DNA from: Streptomyces sp. F63
GTDB lineage: Bacteria; Actinomycetota; Actinomycetes; Streptomycetales; Streptomycetaceae
Length of the DNA stretch: 64,000 bases
Direction: 5' to 3'
Assembly: GCF_018070345.1 (NCBI RefSeq)
Contig: NZ_JAGPXX010000012.1
Coordinates: forward strand, 62,001 to 126,000
Shown here: in pieces, positions 43,687-52,980 of the stretch
Layout: every line of letters begins with the position of its first letter
Position numbering within the stretch: the stretch's first letter is position 1
Notes under the pieces: generated by a model
What the model was told of the DNA's origin: nothing
The model's database searches: none
The model's input: only the letters and a program-made list of their open reading frames with translations
Translations under genes and position numbers: made by a program

Positions 43687-45030
43687 GTGCCCGAACCCGT
43701 CTCCAGCTCCGCGTCCCGCCCCGAGCCCCGTTCCGGCCGCTCCCGGCGTTCCGCAGCCGGGCCGCTGCGCTCCCTCGCCGCCCGGCTGCGGCCCGCCGCC
43801 TTCGGCGCGGACCCGGCCGGCGAGCGGCTCGAACGCATCCGCAGATCACCGCAGTGGGCGGACGGACAGTTCCGCAACCCGGTGCCGACCCGCATGATGC
43901 TGCCGGGCTCCGCCCGGGCGCTGCTGCGCGCCCAGTTCGACCGGGAGGCGCGCCGGCGGCGCGCGCCCGCCGGAGCCGTACCCGTACAGCGGCCCGCCCC
44001 GCGGACCCGGGACGCCCCGACGCCGACCCCGCCCCCGTCGGGGCTCCGGCTGACGTGGATGGGGCACGCCACCGTGCTCGTGGAGATCGACGGTCACCGG
44101 GTGCTGTTCGACCCGGTGTGGAGCGAACGCTGCTCGCCGTTCCCCTTCGCCGGGCCGCGCCGGCTGCACCCCGTGCCGCTGCCGCTGGAGCACCTGGCGC
44201 CGGTCGACGCGGTCGTCATCTCGCACGACCACTACGACCACCTGGACATGGCCACCGTCCGCGCACTCGCGGCCACCGGCACCCGGTTCGCCGTACCGCT
44301 GGGCGTCGGGGCGGACCTCGAACACTGGGGCGTCGACCCGGCGCGCATCGACGAACTGGACTGGCACGAGTCGGCGCGCGTCGGGGAGCTGACGCTCACG
44401 GCCACGCCCGCCCGGCACTTCTGCGGCCGGGGCCTCGTCCGCGGGATGCGGACCCTGTGGGCCTCCTGGGTCGTGACCGGCCCCGGGCACCGGGTCTTCC
44501 ACAGCGGGGACACCGGCTACTACCACGGGTTCGCCGAGACCGGCGCCGCGTACGGCCCGTTCGACGCCACGATGATCCAGATCGGCGCGTACTCGGAGCA
44601 CTGGCCGGAGATCCACATGACCCCGGAGGAGGGGGTGCGGACGCATCTCGACCTCTCCGGCGGTACCCCGGCCGGGGTTCTGCTGCCCGTCCACTGGGGC
44701 ACCTTCAACCTCGCACCGCACGCGTGGGCGGAGCCGGGGGAGTGGATGCGGGACGCCGCCGGGGAGGCCGGCCAGGCGGTGGCGTTCCCCCGGCCGGGTG
44801 AGCCGTTCGAGCCGGCGGGGAGGCTGCCGGTCGAGCCGTGGTGGCGGGCGGTCTCCGGTCCGGTCGCCGGTCCGGTCGCCCGTCCGTGGCGGCGTCCCCG
44901 GAGTGCCGAGAGTGCGGCCGAGCCGAGCAGGGGCGATCCGTGCGGGTCCCGGTGGTCGGATACGCGCACCCTTCACTCGGCGATGTCGACTCCGTATCCG
45001 CGTGCGAGTGCGTCCAGGGCGTGGTCGTAG
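43687..45030 (+). CDS. MBL-fold metal-dependent hydrolase (NAPE-PLD/UlaG-like)
   Basis: A 447-aa protein. A ~110-residue Arg/Pro-rich N-terminal part with SPQWADGQFRNPVPT precedes the metallo-beta-lactamase fold: LTWMGHATVLVEIDGHRVLFDPVWSERC, and the zinc motif H180-D-H182-Y-D184-H185, then ATPARHFCGRGL, FHSGDTGYY and LPVHWGTFNLAPHAW, each with the expected ligands. The arrangement matches N-acyl-phosphatidylethanolamine phospholipase D-like hydrolases. The last ~60 residues (from about RAVSGPVAGPVA) are low-complexity and their codons overlap the convergent exonuclease gene by 58 bases, so the original stop has probably been lost. Confidence 0.9.
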   Translation: MPEPVSSSASRPEPRSGRSRRSAAGPLRSLAARLRPAAFGADPAGERLERIRRSPQWADGQFRNPVPTRMMLPGSARALLRAQFDREARRRRAPAGAVPVQRPAPRTRDAPTPTPPPSGLRLTWMGHATVLVEIDGHRVLFDPVWSERCSPFPFAGPRRLHPVPLPLEHLAPVDAVVISHDHYDHLDMATVRALAATGTRFAVPLGVGADLEHWGVDPARIDELDWHESARVGELTLTATPARHFCGRGLVRGMRTLWASWVVTGPGHRVFHSGDTGYYHGFAETGAAYGPFDATMIQIGAYSEHWPEIHMTPEEGVRTHLDLSGGTPAGVLLPVHWGTFNLAPHAWAEPGEWMRDAAGEAGQAVAFPRPGEPFEPAGRLPVEPWWRAVSGPVAGPVARPWRRPRSAESAAEPSRGDPCGSRWSDTRTLHSAMSTPYPRASASRAWS

Positions 45031-46877
45031 CCCTGGCCCACGGTACGCAGGCGCCACACCGGGCCCCTCCGGTAGATCTCCGCGAGGAGCATCGTGCGTT
45101 CGGTGGTGGCGGCGTCCAGGGTGGCCCGTGCGAGCGGTGGCCCGCTGTTGCCGGGGGCTGCGCTGATCTGCATCGCGCCGACCGTTCCAAACGTTTCGCT
45201 GCCGTCGATGGCTGCGGCTACGACGACCTTGCGGATTGTGGGCGGCAGTGAGGCCAGGTCGAGGGTGATCGTCTGCTCGGCTGGGCCACCGGTCAGCAGG
45301 CGTACCGTTCCGGCGGGGCTTTCCGGGGCTCCGTAGAAGATGAAGTCCTCGTCGAAGGTGACTTGTTCGTCCTCGTCGAGGAGGAAGGCGACGACGTCGA
45401 CATCGAAGCGGGATTGCGGGGTCCAGCCGGCGGTGATGTGCCACACGGGGAAGGGTGCTCCGGGCGGCATGGGCAGATCGATGACACCTCCTCTGGGCAA
45501 CACGGCCGGCTCTTGAGGACGGGGAGTCCTCGGAGGCTGAGCAGCGGCTGTCGGAGTGGTGAGCCAGTCCGGTGCGTGTACGGGGAGCGCGAGGGCCCTG
45601 ATCCGGGTCATGCGCCGGTCGCGTTCCCCGCCGGGCAGGACCACGACATCGGTGACGCCGGCGGACAGGTTGATCGCGGCGGAACCGCCGAGAGCGACGA
45701 CGCGGGTGCGGGCCGCCGCGGCGTCGGTGTGGACGCCACCCAGGACCAGGACCCTGTGTCCGGCCAGCGCTCTGCCCGGTACGGCATCTGCGGCCGGCTC
45801 CGCGCGGCGTATCCGTGCCGCGGTCGCCGTCGAGGCAGCTGGTGCGCGCGGTGTTGCTGTCCGGCGGTTGGGGGCGGCGTCCGCTGCGGGAGCGCCTGGT
45901 GGTGCGGGGGCAGGTCGCCGGGCTTCGGACCCGGTGACGGCCGTCGCTGCCGTGGCGATCGCCGTCCCCGGTCGCACGTCCGCGAGCAGGCGCAGGAAGG
46001 TGTGCTCGTCGATCACCGGTACGCCTTCGGTACGGGCGCGACGTGCCTTGGCCGAGTCCGACGCCGGTTCGTTGGTGACCAGCACACTGGTGTGCCGGCT
46101 GACGGAGGTCATCATGTTCAGTCCGGCGGCAACGGCTCGCCCGGTCAGCTCCGCACGGGCGTGGGCGGTTTCGCCGGTGATTGCGACCTTCATGCCTTGC
46201 CGGAGCGGTCCGCCGGGAGCCATGGGGCCGGGGTTGCGGTAGGCGCACGGAGTCTTGGGTGGCTGCGGCGTGAACTGTGACGCGGCCCGGGGCGGGCAGG
46301 TCACGAGGGGCAGGGGGAGCGCGAGCCGGGCTGCCTCGCGCAGGGAGGCCCGCAGGATTCCGGCCAGTACACGGGTATCGTCCAGTGCGTCGTGAGCACG
46401 TTGCTGGGGGACACCGTAATGGGCGGCGAGCGTGCCCAGTTTCAGATCGCCGGTCGGCGGGTCGACCTGGCGATTGAGGGCCAGGGTGCACAGCCGCTGC
46501 GAGACCGGAAGCCACATCCGGGCCCGCGCGAACTCGTGGGCGAGGAAGTCGTAGTCGAACTGGGCATGGTGGGCCACCAGGACCCGGTCCTGAAGCATCG
46601 CCCCGATCCGCCCGGCGACCTGGGCGAAGGTCGGAGCACCCCGCAGCCGCTCGGCGGTGAGCCCGTGGACCTCGACTGGCCCCGGGTCGCATCCCGGGTC
46701 GAGCAGTGTTGAGAACTCTCCGGTCTGTTCACCCTCCGGGCTGATCGTCATCACCGCGACGGACAGCACTCGGTCCCGTCGGGGTGTGAGTCCTGAGGTT
46801 TCTACATCGATCAGCGTCCAGTCGTGGGCGTAGTCACCGGCCGTTGGTACGTCCAGGCCGGGAGAGACGAGACTCAT
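44973..46877 (-). CDS. DEDDh exonuclease - BRCT - BRCT - TerD fusion protein
   Basis: A 634-aa multidomain protein. Residues 15-190: DnaQ/epsilon-like 3'-5' exonuclease with ExoI LIDVETSGL (D-x-E), ExoII LVAHHAQFDYDFLAHEF and ExoIII RAHDALDDTRVLAGIL. Residues ~225-305: BRCT domain (GMKVAITGETAHARAELTGR..., TSVLVTNEPASDSAKARRA). A Pro/Ala linker follows, then a second BRCT-like module (~370-440: LAGHRVLVLGGVHTD..., DVVVLPGGERDRRMTRI). Residues ~455-634: TerD calcium-binding stress domain (WTPQSRFDVDVVAFLLDEDEQV..., DFIFYGAPESPAGTVRL). All exonuclease acidic residues are present, so it should be active. DNA repair or phage/metal-stress response is likely; TerD fusions point to a surveillance complex. 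Confidence 0.88.
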   Translation of the reverse strand: MSLVSPGLDVPTAGDYAHDWTLIDVETSGLTPRRDRVLSVAVMTISPEGEQTGEFSTLLDPGCDPGPVEVHGLTAERLRGAPTFAQVAGRIGAMLQDRVLVAHHAQFDYDFLAHEFARARMWLPVSQRLCTLALNRQVDPPTGDLKLGTLAAHYGVPQQRAHDALDDTRVLAGILRASLREAARLALPLPLVTCPPRAASQFTPQPPKTPCAYRNPGPMAPGGPLRQGMKVAITGETAHARAELTGRAVAAGLNMMTSVSRHTSVLVTNEPASDSAKARRARTEGVPVIDEHTFLRLLADVRPGTAIATAATAVTGSEARRPAPAPPGAPAADAAPNRRTATPRAPAASTATAARIRRAEPAADAVPGRALAGHRVLVLGGVHTDAAAARTRVVALGGSAAINLSAGVTDVVVLPGGERDRRMTRIRALALPVHAPDWLTTPTAAAQPPRTPRPQEPAVLPRGGVIDLPMPPGAPFPVWHITAGWTPQSRFDVDVVAFLLDEDEQVTFDEDFIFYGAPESPAGTVRLLTGGPAEQTITLDLASLPPTIRKVVVAAAIDGSETFGTVGAMQISAAPGNSGPPLARATLDAATTERTMLLAEIYRRGPVWRLRTVGQGYDHALDALARGYGVDIAE

Positions 46878-46946
46878 CGCGTGGGTTGCCCAATCAACTC
46901 GGTGATGTACATGGCCTGGTGTGTCCTACCGCAGCCGGACCGACGG

Positions 46947-47545
46947 TCAAGGGCAGGACTCATCGAACTCGACCGCCTTGAGCGTGACCGGCCGCCCAGT
47001 GAGCGATGCACCGGCGGCCGGCTCCGGCGCGCGCACCTTCCCAGGCGATTCGACCAGCACCCAGCGGTCGTCCGGCGGGGCATCCTCCACCGCGAGGGAG
47101 ACACCGGAGTCCAGGGCGGAACGCGCGGCCTTTGCCGACTCGCCCGCGAAGTTCGGCATTGCCGCTCTTGCCGTTCTTGCCGCTCTTGGCGGTCGGAGGC
47201 TTCCCGTTCTCCCCCGGGCAGCCCTCCTCCAGCTTCACCGCCCCGAAGGCCAAGGTCGGTGCCGGTCGGCCAGGAGGCGCCGGCCTCTACGTTCCGACGG
47301 CACACTTTCCCGTTCCGGTCGAACGTCCGCATACGTTCCCGGCCCCGTGCGTCGTGCGAAGCGAGCCCGCAGAAACCGGCTTCCCGCGCCTTGTCCCGCG
47401 CCGACTGCAGGCCCATCCCCACGAAGCCGGGGACGGTCGCCCTCTCGGGCACGTCCGCAGTCGGCCTGCCGCCGGGCTGTACGGGCGGCCCGGCCGGTGG
47501 CCCGGCGAACTGCGGCTCTGCGGGCGGCAACTGGCTGTACGACAT
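46947..47545 (-). pseudogene. PASTA-domain protein broken by two frameshifts
   Basis: Three consecutive reading frames make one protein. From ATG 47545: MSYSQLPPAEPQFAGPPAGP..., then ERATVPGFVGMGLQSARDKA and ASWPTGTDL, a PASTA-like unit. A one-base shift near 47255 leads to AFGAVKLEEGCPGENGKPP and SGKNGKSGNA. A second shift near 47160 leads to MPNFAGESAKAARSALDSGV and ends SLTGRPVTLKAVEFDESCP at 46947. Restored, it is ~200 aa with two PASTA modules and no kinase or transmembrane segment. The first shift looks like an extra T in CCTTGG. Either a recent pseudogene or base-calling errors; codon use is otherwise intact. Confidence 0.7.
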
Positions 47546-47837
47546 GCGTCCCCCGTGAAGCGATGGGTGCCAGATGACCGTAAGGGGTGTGATGTGCCGA
47601 CGGGGTGATCGCGAGAGGCAAGTGACGGGATCGTGATGGAAAGGTGAACGCTCTGCGGTTCTCTGCGCTCCGGACCCGAGTCCGCCTGCGACGACGGCCA
47701 CGCCGTTCCCGGAGGCCGGCACGGCATCGCCCGGTCGGCTACCGCTTCGTCGACGTGGCCCCTCTGTCCGGGACCTCCCAGGGAAATGATCGTCGAGGTG
47801 GCCGGTCACTCTGGGACCGGTGATCCGGGGGTACGGG

Positions 47838-48385
47838 GTGGCTCGGCCGAAGCCGTGGGAAACCGGTGACGAGCTGTGGGCGGTGACCGAGCCACTGCTT
47901 GCCCGGGATCGAGCGCCGGACCCGGCATCCGGGACGAAAGAGCGGCATCCGGACCGGTTGGTGTTCCCAGGCGTTCTGTTCGTGCTGCACACGGGGATCG
48001 CCCGGGACCTTCCGCAGGAACTCGGCTTCGGGCCGGGCATGACCTGCCGGCGCCGGCTGGCCGGGTGGACCGAGGCTGACGTGTGGCCCCGGCTGCACGA
48101 GGTCCTCCTCGCGAAGCTGCGCCGCGCGAACGCCCTGGACCTCTCCCGGGCCCGCGGTTGACGGCTCTCACGTGCGGGCGTCGCAAAGGGGCTCCACGAC
48201 AGGACGAAAGCCCTGTCGACCGGGCGGGCGGGACGGGCAGCGCACACCATCTGATCACCGACGCCACCGGCATCCCACTCGCCGCCGCCTTGACCGGCGG
48301 CAACCGCAACGACGTCACCCGGCCCGCCCTTCCCGGAGGCGGTACCGCCGGTGCGGGGCCGGCGCGGTCGGCCCAGGCGCCGCCC
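47838..48385 (+). pseudogene. IS5-family transposase relic, frameshifted and truncated
   Basis: GTG 47838 opens VARPKPWETGDELWAVTEPL, then DRLVFPGVLFVLHTGIARDL and TCRRRLAGWTEADVWPRLHE, the N-terminal half of an IS5-type transposase. After RANALDLSRA the frame shifts at about 48158 to VDGSHVRASQRGS (with the first catalytic Asp), shifts again to SPVDRAGGTGSAHHLITDAT and LTGGNRNDVT, and once more to EAVPPVRGRRGRPRRR near 48345. The remaining ~100 residues with the later catalytic residues are missing; the relic stops directly against the uridine kinase stop codon at 48394. No terminal repeats were found. Confidence 0.75.
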
Positions 48386-48393
48386 GCCCCCGC

Positions 48394-49146
48394 TCAGAGC
48401 CGCAGGACCGCCGGGTCCTTCACCACCCGCGGGTCGGTGAAGTCCGTGTTGTCGATGACCACATCCGTCCCGGGAAGGGGATCGGCCTCCCGGAGATAGA
48501 TCCGGTGCGCCGCCAGGTAGCGGTCGCGGTGGATCGATTCCGCGTCCGTGCCGGCCCGGTCCCGGTCGCGCTCGGCGCCCCGGCGGACGGAGACCTCCGG
48601 GTCCACGTGGAGCCAGATCCGGAAGTCCCAGTAGGCGTTGATCTCCGGCCGGAAGGCGAAGACGCCGTCCACGATCAGCACCGTGTCCGGTGCGAGTGGC
48701 GTGGACCGACCGGAGTGGTCCCGCTGGCTGAGCGGGTCGATGGAGCAGAGCACGGCGGAGGTCTCGTCCGGCCTGCGGCAGCGGCCGAGCAGCAGCCGTT
48801 CGGCCGACTCGTAGTCGTACGCGTTGCGGTAGTAGCCCTCACCGGACTCCCGGTCGTACAGGTGCCGGTCGTGCCACGGCTTCTTGAAGTCGTCGAGCGT
48901 CGCGCGGAGGACCGGGCGCCCGGTGGCGGCGACGTGCTGGGCCAGTTCGTGCCCGAAACTGGTCTTGCCCGCGGCGGTGAAGCCGTCGATCCCGACGAGG
49001 AGGCGCCCGCCGCCCAGTCCCGCGACGCGTCGTGCGAGCAGCGCGGTGAGGGCGTTCCGCTGCGGTGAGGCGGCGGCTGGGGTGGGCTGCCGCCAGGTGG
49101 AGACGGAGTGCCGCACGTCCGCGTGTCCCGGGGGTCGCAGTTCCAT
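48394..49146 (-). CDS. uridine kinase-like P-loop kinase
   Basis: A 250-aa P-loop kinase. Walker A is LVGIDGFTAAGKTSFGHELA (about residue 55); RATLDDFKKPWHDRHLYDRE is the phosphoryl-acceptor region and VLIVDGVFAFRPEINAYWDF a Walker B-like strand typical of uridine kinase/phosphoribulokinase relatives. The lid has GAERDRDRAGTDAESIHRDRYLAAHRIYL. The N-terminal ~35 residues are variable. The stop is flush against the IS5-type relic, so the element may have removed its original downstream flank. Uridine/cytidine phosphorylation is the family activity; the substrate is not proven by sequence. Confidence 0.88.
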   Translation of the reverse strand: MELRPPGHADVRHSVSTWRQPTPAAASPQRNALTALLARRVAGLGGGRLLVGIDGFTAAGKTSFGHELAQHVAATGRPVLRATLDDFKKPWHDRHLYDRESGEGYYRNAYDYESAERLLLGRCRRPDETSAVLCSIDPLSQRDHSGRSTPLAPDTVLIVDGVFAFRPEINAYWDFRIWLHVDPEVSVRRGAERDRDRAGTDAESIHRDRYLAAHRIYLREADPLPGTDVVIDNTDFTDPRVVKDPAVLRL

Positions 49147-49428
49147 GGGGTGAATCTATCGAGTGAACGTGTCAGATGTGTTGACGGGGTGAAGATCGTT
49201 GCCGACGGGCCGGAGCGGGTGACGGCTCGCGGCCCTCGCGCAGGGCGCGCGGCACGGCTGCGCTCCCGCGCGTCGGGTCGCGCGCCCTGGCGGATGGTGC
49301 GGCCTCACCCGCGCCCGGAGGCGGCCCGTCCGGCACCGTGCCCCGCACCGGCCGCGCCGCCCTCCAGCGGCGCGTCACGCCTTCCGCGGCGCGTCACCCC
49401 TCCCGCCGCGTCCCGCGCGGCGACCGCG
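49147..49428. other. intergenic region upstream of the uridine kinase, no gene seen
   Basis: A 282-base gap. The part at 49150-49200 is comparatively AT-rich (TGAATCTATCGAGTGAACG, GTGTTGACGGGG) and is the likely uridine kinase promoter. The remainder is Arg-rich shadow frames. Confidence 0.4.
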
Positions 49429-52400
49429 TCACCACTCCGGACCGGTGTCACAGCAGCCGTCCCGGCGCATCTGCCGGCCGACCGCGCTCCAGCCGGTCTC
49501 CGCCGCCCCGGCGGCGGACCCGCCCGGTTCCGCGGCGGACCGCCGGTCCGCCTCTCCGGACGCCGCGAACCCCTTCACCAACCCGGCCTGTTCGTACGGC
49601 ACTCCGCCCCGCACCACCGACACCGTCCGCACCAGCGTGTCGAAGTCCGTGAACGGGTCACCGTCGACGACCGTCATGTCCGCCAGCTTGCCCGGCTCCA
49701 GCGTGCCCAGATCCCGCTCCGCGCCGAACACCCGCGCGGGCAGCGCGGTCGCCGTACGCAGCGTCCGCGCCGCCGACAGCCCGCTGCGGTGCAGGGCGCG
49801 CAGCGCCAGATGCAGATGGAGGCCCACCGGCGTCAGCGGCGCGTCCGTGCCCATGGCGACGAGCCCGCCCGCCGACAGCACCCGCCGGTACACCTCCATC
49901 TCCCTTCCCAGCGTGGCCAGTTGAGCGGAGGACGGCGGGAGGCCCGCCTGCTCCGTCACGACGGTCACGTCCCACGGCGGCATGAGCGCCGTCACCCGCG
50001 GATCGCGCGCCAGCTCCGGGGCCGTGCCGAGCAGCCACAGCGCGGTGAACGGCGTCGCGATCAGATGGAAGTCGCCGCCCGCCGAGTAGACCTCGGGGAC
50101 ATCGGCGTACACGTGCCCGGCCGCGGTCGTCGCGTGCCCGTACTCCAGCCGCTGCGTCGCCTGCAGATGCGTCGTCAGGTCCTGGCCGAGCTGGACGCCC
50201 GGAGTCAGCAGATGGCTTCCGCTGCGCACCCCGAGCCGGTCGTGCGCGAACCGCGCGGCCTCCTCCATCACCCAGCCCGGCGCCCGCACATACGTCTTCA
50301 CGAAATCCCAGTCGAGCGCCGCGGCCCGCTCCAGCGAGCGGCGCAGCCCGGCACGCGTCCGGTGGCAGCGGCCCATGCTGTACGCGACGCGCGCCCCGTC
50401 CAGCAGCTCGCCCGTCGCCAGCAGCCGCGGCCCGGCCAGCGCACCGGCGTTGACGGCTTCCCGCAGCCGCGCCTGCTCGTGGGCGAAGCCGCCGAGCGAG
50501 ACGGCGGTGGTGATGCCGTAGGCGAGCTGGGTGACCGTCTGGCGGCCGCCGTAGGTGCTCTGCCAGGGGTGGGTGTGGGCGTCCCAGAGGCCGGGGAGGA
50601 CGGTCCGCTCCGAGGCGTCGATGCGGCGCCGGGCCCGGCGCCCCGCGCGGTGCGGCTCGACGGCGGTGATCCGCCCGTCCCGTACGAGGAGGTCGGCGTC
50701 CTCGCGGACCCGTTCGCCGGTGCCGTCCCAGAGCAGCCCGGCGTGCACGACGGCGCTGCCGGCCGCCGGCCGCCGGTGTTCCAGCGGCACGTGCACCGTA
50801 CGGGGCGTGCCGCCGTGCACGTCGAGCAGGCGCAGCCGGTCGCCGGAGAGGTAGAGCAGAGTGCGGGAGTCGCCGGACCAGGACGGGTGGTCGGCGGCCT
50901 CGTCGGTCAGCCGGCGCGGCTCACCGCCGGGGCTCCCGTCCGGCCGTACGGGCAGCAGCCACAGCGCCGACTCCACGATCACCGCCATCGAACGCCCGTC
51001 CGGGGACCAGGCCGGGCCCGAGGCGTAGCGGTCCGAGAGGGAGGCGTGCGGGGCGACGGGATGCAGCCGGGCCGCGCCCGTCTCCGCGTCGACCACCCGG
51101 ATCAGGTTGTAGCCCTCGCGGAACCGCTGGTTCAGCCGGTTGCGGTCGCAGAGGGCGACAAACCGGCCGTCCGGGGACCAGCTCGGCCGGCCGGGCAGTC
51201 CGCCGCTCCCCAGCGGAGCCGCGAGGACCCGCTCCGCACCGCTGCCGAGCTCCGTGACGACGAGGCGGCCGCTCAAGTCGAGCGAGGCCAGCCGCCCACC
51301 GTCGGGCGACAGCGCCGGGAACACCCGTCCGCCGCGGGCGAGCACGGTCTCGACGCCGGTCCGCAGGTCGTGGCGGCGGACGGCGTACAGCCCGTCGCGG
51401 TCGTCGGCGTACACCAGTGACGCGCCGTCGGGGGCCCAGGAGGGGCCGAGCAGGAACCGGGCCGGGTCGGCGCGGACGAGCCTGCGCGGCGGGCGTCCCC
51501 CGGACGTGGCGCCGACCCAGAGGGAGTTGAGGGCGGCGAAGGCGACACGGCGGCCGTCCGGCGACAGCGCGGGCAGATGGATGCCGCGCACCGGACGGGC
51601 GCGGTGCCCGCCGAGGTCGTACCGCTTGACGCGGTAGCGGGGGCGGGTGACGGGCATCGTGGCGGCGAAGGGAATCTCCCGGCCGGGCCCGGGGGCACCC
51701 GGCCGCACCAGCCGGAAGCGGCCGCCGACCGTCAGCAGCAGTTCCTCCGGCCCGGTCCAGCGCGGCGGCACCGGGGCCACATCGCCGTCGAGAGGCACCT
51801 CCGAGCCGTCCACGACCAGCGTGCAGGAGGCGCCGGGGTGCGGCGTGGTCCGCAGATACGCCAGCCGGCCCGAGGACGACACGGCCGGGGTCATCAGCTG
51901 GGCGGAGGTGATGTCGGTGTGCTCGGCGGTCACCGGGCCACGGCCGTCGGCGGGGACGGAGACGATCGTGCGGGCGTCGAGGGCGCTCCCGTCGAGGCGC
52001 GCCCGGACGAACAGGACACGGCGGCCGTCCGGCGACCAGACCGGGTCGAAGTCCTCCCAGGCCCCCTCCTGGCCGGGGCCCTCCTGCCCGTCCAGCCCGG
52101 TGAGCCGGGTCAGGCGGCCGTCGGCCACGCGGACGGTCCAGATCCGGTACGGGCTGCCGGCCACCGGATCGCCGCCGCGCTCGGAGGCGAAGGCGATCCG
52201 GGTGCCGTCCGGCGACCAGGCGGGGCCGCGGTCGTCCCACGGGCCCTCGGTGAGTTGCCGTAACCCGGAACCGTCCGGCCGCAGCAGCCACAGATGAAAG
52301 CCACCGCCCCGGTACGCGCACACGGCGAGCGACTCGCCGTCCGGCGAGAACACGGGACGGGTGGGCTCCAGGTCCGGCGGCGTGAGGGCGGTGGCGGAGC

Positions 52401-52980
52401 CGGCGCCGTCACCGGCAGGGCCGCGCCCGTCCCCGTCGCCGTCCCCGTCGCCGTCCTCCGCCTCCCCGCCCTTGCCGACGGGCACGGACCACAGGACGTT
52501 CTGCACCTCGGCGACCAGCCGCCCGCCGCCGGGGGAGAGAGTCGCGGTCCCGTTGGTGGCGGCGGTGAGGGACAGCAGCACACGCCGGGCGGGAGAGGAC
52601 GCCGGCGGGGGTGCCGCGACGGCCGCAGCGGCGGCCGGAACGGGGGCAACCGCGGGGAGAGCCGCGCCCGCCGCGGCGGTACCGGCGGCGGCGCGGAGGA
52701 ACCCCCGGCGGGAGAACGGTGAGCGCTCGTCGCCGGCCGCGGGAGGCGGACCAGCGGGAACGCCGGAGGCACCGGAAACAGCGGGCGCAGAGGCACCGGC
52801 TCCGGCGCTTCCGGCGCTTCCGGCGCTTCCGGCACCTCCGGCACCTCCGGCACCTCCGGTAGCGGTACCGCTGCCGCTGCCGGAGCCGGAGCCGGTGCGG
52901 GCGCCGGAGCCGGTGCGGGCGCCGGAGCCGGTGCGGGCGCCGGTGCTGTCGACATGGGTGGTGGATGCGGTGGTGTCCAA
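49429..52980 (-). CDS. Tat-exported TolB-like beta-propeller / amidohydrolase
   Basis: An 1183-aa secreted enzyme. TTG at 52980 follows GGGAGG and is the only credible start. Residues 1-88 are low-complexity (three ARTGSG repeats, then Gly/Ser/Ala), followed by a twin-arginine signal SPFSRRGFLRAAAGTAAAGA (RR at 91-92) and a hydrophobic Ala stretch. Residues ~130-740 hold repeated TolB/WD-like blades with the recurring WSPDGR(R/S) motif. Residues ~790-1170 are an amidohydrolase: LPGLWDAHTHPWQSTYGG (metal H-x-H), FVKTYVRAPGW (bridging lysine), GSHLLTPG, LEYGHATTAAGH and MGTDAPLTPVG (final Asp). Similar proteins hydrolyse cyclic amides or peptides outside the cell; the substrate is unknown. A signal 90 residues from the start is odd. 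Confidence 0.88.
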   Translation of the reverse strand: MDTTASTTHVDSTGARTGSGARTGSGARTGSGSGSGSGTATGGAGGAGGAGSAGSAGSAGAGASAPAVSGASGVPAGPPPAAGDERSPFSRRGFLRAAAGTAAAGAALPAVAPVPAAAAAVAAPPPASSPARRVLLSLTAATNGTATLSPGGGRLVAEVQNVLWSVPVGKGGEAEDGDGDGDGDGRGPAGDGAGSATALTPPDLEPTRPVFSPDGESLAVCAYRGGGFHLWLLRPDGSGLRQLTEGPWDDRGPAWSPDGTRIAFASERGGDPVAGSPYRIWTVRVADGRLTRLTGLDGQEGPGQEGAWEDFDPVWSPDGRRVLFVRARLDGSALDARTIVSVPADGRGPVTAEHTDITSAQLMTPAVSSSGRLAYLRTTPHPGASCTLVVDGSEVPLDGDVAPVPPRWTGPEELLLTVGGRFRLVRPGAPGPGREIPFAATMPVTRPRYRVKRYDLGGHRARPVRGIHLPALSPDGRRVAFAALNSLWVGATSGGRPPRRLVRADPARFLLGPSWAPDGASLVYADDRDGLYAVRRHDLRTGVETVLARGGRVFPALSPDGGRLASLDLSGRLVVTELGSGAERVLAAPLGSGGLPGRPSWSPDGRFVALCDRNRLNQRFREGYNLIRVVDAETGAARLHPVAPHASLSDRYASGPAWSPDGRSMAVIVESALWLLPVRPDGSPGGEPRRLTDEAADHPSWSGDSRTLLYLSGDRLRLLDVHGGTPRTVHVPLEHRRPAAGSAVVHAGLLWDGTGERVREDADLLVRDGRITAVEPHRAGRRARRRIDASERTVLPGLWDAHTHPWQSTYGGRQTVTQLAYGITTAVSLGGFAHEQARLREAVNAGALAGPRLLATGELLDGARVAYSMGRCHRTRAGLRRSLERAAALDWDFVKTYVRAPGWVMEEAARFAHDRLGVRSGSHLLTPGVQLGQDLTTHLQATQRLEYGHATTAAGHVYADVPEVYSAGGDFHLIATPFTALWLLGTAPELARDPRVTALMPPWDVTVVTEQAGLPPSSAQLATLGREMEVYRRVLSAGGLVAMGTDAPLTPVGLHLHLALRALHRSGLSAARTLRTATALPARVFGAERDLGTLEPGKLADMTVVDGDPFTDFDTLVRTVSVVRGGVPYEQAGLVKGFAASGEADRRSAAEPGGSAAGAAETGWSAVGRQMRRDGCCDTGPEW

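Noticed and set aside
47235..47621. Separate minus-strand gene overlapping the PASTA pseudogene
   Set aside because: Arg/Ala-rich shadow of the true PASTA frame.
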